This document shows positions 62,039 to 64,000 of a DNA stretch of 64,000 bases, in pieces (position 1 is the stretch's first letter; each line of letters opens with the position of its first letter). The stretch lies in the NCBI RefSeq assembly GCF_030413615.1, contig NZ_CP129236.1, positions 2,154,001-2,218,000 of the forward strand, written 5' to 3'. The notes under the pieces are model-generated. The model was not told the DNA's origin. It saw only the letters and a list, made by a program, of their open reading frames with translations, and did no database searches. The DNA is from Planococcus shixiaomingii. Lineage in GTDB: Bacteria > Bacillota > Bacilli > Bacillales_A > Planococcaceae. A program made the translations under genes and the position numbers.

Positions 62039-62200
62039 ATGAAATACCTCTTCATAACTATTTTTATAGTAGTCATTTTATGGCCAGTATTAGGTCTGAT
62101 AACTCAGGATATGGATTTCGGTGGAATGGGACTTCTGATTTTCGGAATCATTTGGGGATTCATGCTGCGAAAAATAAGTGAGCCAAAGTTCGAAGAATAA
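62039..62200 (+). CDS. Small membrane protein, 53 residues
   Basis: Begins MKYLFITIFIVVILWPVLGL, then a short DMDFGGMG loop, a second span (LLIFGIIWGFML) and a charged tail ending SEPKFEE. CGGAGG lies seven bases before the ATG, and a terminator follows the stop, so it is a real small gene. No family known to me. Confidence 0.7.
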   Translation: MKYLFITIFIVVILWPVLGLITQDMDFGGMGLLIFGIIWGFMLRKISEPKFEE

Positions 62201-62215
62201 ACAATAACGTGAAGG

Positions 62216-62246
62216 AAATACTCACTCAACAGGTGGGTATTTTTTT
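62216..62246 (+). terminator. Terminator of the 53-residue protein gene
   Basis: AAATACTCAC pairs with GTGGGTATTT (wobbles allowed), followed by TTTTTT. Confidence 0.75.
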
Positions 62247-62442
62247 GTCTTGGAACGTAACATAATTAGCATCTTGATAGTTTTAAATACTGACTTTTGA
62301 AGACGTTATCGGTCAAGTCATCGTGTCCACATCCCCATGATATACTGAAGAAAACAGTACACAGGTGAGTCATCTTCTAGCGCCTTTTTTGACGCTTATT
62401 CTTTATCGAACCAACAAAACTAAATAGAAAGTGGTGAATATC

Positions 62443-63294
62443 ATGACTGTTTTGGTGACCGGTTTTACGGGGAAAGTGGGCTACGAAGTGGCTGGAAATC
62501 TGAAGAAAAAAGGAATTCCATTCAAATGCGCTACCCGGAACGTAAAGAAAGCCATTGACCGCTACGGCGACGACTATGATTTTGTACAGTTAGACTTTGC
62601 AGATCCAGCGACTTTTGCTTCTGCCCTGCACGGAGTCGACCAGCTCTTTCTCATGTATCCTCCGGGAGAGAATCTTCAATTTGATAAATTTCTGGAGGAA
62701 GCGAAACAGATGGGCGTTCAGCACATCACTTACATTTCCATAAAGGACGTTCAGTTTCTGCCGTTTATCCATCATTTTAAAAACGAAAAGCTGATCAGAA
62801 AGCTAGGCGTTCCTTATACGTTTATTCGAGCGGGTTATTTTATGCAAAACCTGAACGACTTTTTGTGCCGGGAAATAAAGGAACGGCAGCGTATTTTTGT
62901 TCCTGCTGGTAAAGGCAAGACCAGTTTTGTGGATGTGCGCGATTTGGCGGAAGTGGTTTCGTTGTCATTCCAAGATTCTGAGCAGCACCGCAACAAAGCC
63001 TATACCGTAACCGGTGCCGAAGCTTTGGATTTCTTTGAAGTGGCGGACAAGATGACAACTATTTTGGGACGCCCCATCTCCTATACGAACCCATCAACAA
63101 AGGAATTCAAAGAGCACATGTTGAGCAGCGGAATAGACAAAGCATTTGTCAACGTTGTCATCGGCATCCACTTCCCTACTAGATTAGGCTTGGCCAAAGG
63201 AATAAGTACTGATTATGAAGAGTTAACAGGCATGAAACCCAATAAAATTGAAAAATACATTGAAGATTATCAAAACGCTTGGAACAAACTTTAA
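62443..63294 (+). CDS. NmrA-like NAD(P)-binding protein
   Basis: 283 residues of the atypical SDR/NmrA group: TVLVTGFTGKVGYEVAGNLK (GxxGxxG cofactor site), VQLDFADPATFASALHGVDQ, HITYISIKDVQF, TFIRAGYFMQNL and FVDVRDLAEVVSLSF. It lacks the classical Tyr-xxx-Lys and probably acts as a quinone reductase or redox sensor. ATG 62443 is preferred to an in-frame GTG at 62431. Confidence 0.87.
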   Translation: MTVLVTGFTGKVGYEVAGNLKKKGIPFKCATRNVKKAIDRYGDDYDFVQLDFADPATFASALHGVDQLFLMYPPGENLQFDKFLEEAKQMGVQHITYISIKDVQFLPFIHHFKNEKLIRKLGVPYTFIRAGYFMQNLNDFLCREIKERQRIFVPAGKGKTSFVDVRDLAEVVSLSFQDSEQHRNKAYTVTGAEALDFFEVADKMTTILGRPISYTNPSTKEFKEHMLSSGIDKAFVNVVIGIHFPTRLGLAKGISTDYEELTGMKPNKIEKYIEDYQNAWNKL

Positions 63295-63342
63295 CTATAT
63301 ATGCTTACAAATCTTTTCTTTTTATAAAAAAGGGGCAGTTCT

Positions 63343-63441
63343 ATGATTCAATTACTTGAGAGCAAGCAGTGGAAATTAGGTTTAGAAGAAGAAAATCAAA
63401 AATACCGCTTCGTCATTACGCATGAAGATTTTATAAAATAA
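63343..63441 (+). CDS. Short open frame, 32 residues, with good ribosome binding site
   Basis: Peptide begins MIQLLESKQWKLGLEEENQK and ends YRFVITHEDFIK. AAAAGGGG lies eight bases before the ATG. The next frame starts 11 bases after its stop without a binding site of its own, so this may be a leader or a split first part of that gene. Unrecognised. Confidence 0.4.
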   Translation: MIQLLESKQWKLGLEEENQKYRFVITHEDFIK

Positions 63442-63452
63442 CTACTAGTTTC

Positions 63453-63743
63453 ATGGAATTCGATAAGGAAATACTGAAAATCACCCAAAAGACGTTAAAG
63501 GAAATTGCGAAAGAAATTGAACAAGGGAAAACCAAAAGCAAATATGAATCCCTCGAGCTTTTTGAAGATCTAACGGGTAACTTTCTGCTTACCATTCATT
63601 TAGGTGCATATCATAACTTCACATTATATTTTATAAATTACTCTGCAGATTTCCAGCTGGATTTCGCCGGACATTCTTACGAATTAGTGCAGTTAAGAGA
63701 TACCATTAACCTTATTATTGAAGAGCAATCTTTTTATGACTAG
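63453..63743 (+). CDS. Hypothetical protein, 96 residues
   Basis: Helical start (LKITQKTLKEIAKEIEQGKT), then strands NFLLTIHLGAYHNFTLYFIN and FQLDFAGHSYELVQLRDTIN and a terminal helix. No family recognised. No ribosome binding site of its own is visible; it may be translated by coupling to the short frame just upstream. Confidence 0.55.
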   Translation: MEFDKEILKITQKTLKEIAKEIEQGKTKSKYESLELFEDLTGNFLLTIHLGAYHNFTLYFINYSADFQLDFAGHSYELVQLRDTINLIIEEQSFYD

Positions 63744-63863
63744 CTTGTATGGCTGCTCTCTAAGAAAAGGAGTTTATTGAAGACACCAAAAGCGTTCGAA
63801 TTGGTATAGGAAGCACGGCAAAGTTGAAGCAATCACTATCAATTAAAAGGAAGAGGTGTACAA

Positions 63864-64000
63864 GTGATAGAAATCAGCACATATATTGGACGGAAAGATT
63901 TGAATAGTTACGAGGAAACTAAAGAATCTGTAGATGCTTTCTTTATCCCTGTTACATCGGAGGAAGCGTTGGATGTCATCAATTCCATTTCATCCAGAAA
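63864..64000 (+). CDS. Hypothetical protein, N-terminus only (runs off the window)
   Basis: GTG start with GGAAGAGG seven bases upstream. The 45 codons present begin MIEISTYIGRKDLNSYEETK and continue with VDAFFIPVTSEEALDVINSI. Too short to assign. Confidence 0.55.
   Translation, partial: MIEISTYIGRKDLNSYEETKESVDAFFIPVTSEEALDVINSISSR

Noticed and set aside
1..64000. CRISPR arrays, tRNA or rRNA genes, insertion sequences, prophage integrase
   Set aside because: I looked for regular short repeats, cloverleaf sequences, rRNA motifs and transposase or integrase signatures and saw none.

Overview
The window looks like chromosome of a low-to-moderate GC Gram-positive bacterium of the Bacillota, most likely a Planococcaceae member (Planococcus-like). 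I infer this from strong AGGAGG-type ribosome binding sites, frequent TTG and GTG starts, CcpA-type cre sites, hairpin-plus-T-run terminators, a TxpA-like type I toxin and the protein families present. No rRNA, tRNA, CRISPR array, transposase, integrase or replication origin was seen.

Region 1 (1-10.7 kb, minus strand) is a meta-cleavage catabolic island for an aromatic compound. From the promoter side it runs: C-C bond hydrolase, group D flavin monooxygenase, extradiol dioxygenase, flavin reductase, 2-hydroxypentadienoate hydratase, acylating acetaldehyde dehydrogenase and 4-hydroxy-2-oxovalerate aldolase, then a terminator. A second unit follows: a second extradiol dioxygenase, an FAD-synthetase-like protein with a degenerate kinase part, an isocitrate-lyase/PEP-mutase family lyase, and the start of an FAD-dependent dehydrogenase. 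Together they would hydroxylate a phenolic ring, open it, and release pyruvate and acetyl-CoA; the side-chain fragment may be a di- or tricarboxylate handled by the last two enzymes. A divergently placed FCD-type GntR regulator is encoded at 10.0-10.7 kb. One palindrome (core ACTAATATTTTAGT) lies before both this gene and the hydrolase, and degenerate copies precede the two dioxygenases. A perfect cre site sits in the leader of the second unit.

Region 2 (11-43 kb) is an accessory, defence-like island, almost all on the minus strand and AT-rich in parts. It carries a secreted SGNH hydrolase with a natural C-terminal His6 tail, a uracil-DNA-glycosylase-like protein, a frameshifted PD-(D/E)XK nuclease, a DUF1643-like protein and a WYL-regulator fragment. 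Next come a GIY-YIG/DUF4357 protein, a methyltransferase, a 551-residue coiled-coil protein, an N6-methylase fused to one specificity domain with altered catalytic motifs, an unusual N-terminally extended M20/M42-type peptidase, and a TPR/winged-helix protein. A small type I toxin separates these from a four-gene operon (25.9-35.5 kb): a 1105-residue protein, a 1605-residue DEAD helicase with DUF1998-type C-terminus (together resembling Druantia type III DruH/DruE), a MazF/PemK-like protein and a CBS-HEPN fusion. The operon is the best candidate for an undescribed defence variant. The island ends with a deletion scar joining hsdR to hsdS, a lipoprotein and a 1450-residue SF1 helicase-nuclease.

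Region 3 (43-64 kb) is ordinary chromosome: an excalibur-domain protein, sucrose utilisation genes (hydrolase and fructokinase) separated by a dispersed structured repeat, a WGR protein, a lactonase-like protein, a BI-1-like membrane protein, two short-chain dehydrogenases, three small-molecule-type methyltransferases or transferases, an aminotransferase, an AlkD-like repair protein, a cation efflux pump and several small proteins. The repeat occurs twice (7.4 kb and 45.0 kb) with compensatory changes in its terminal stem.
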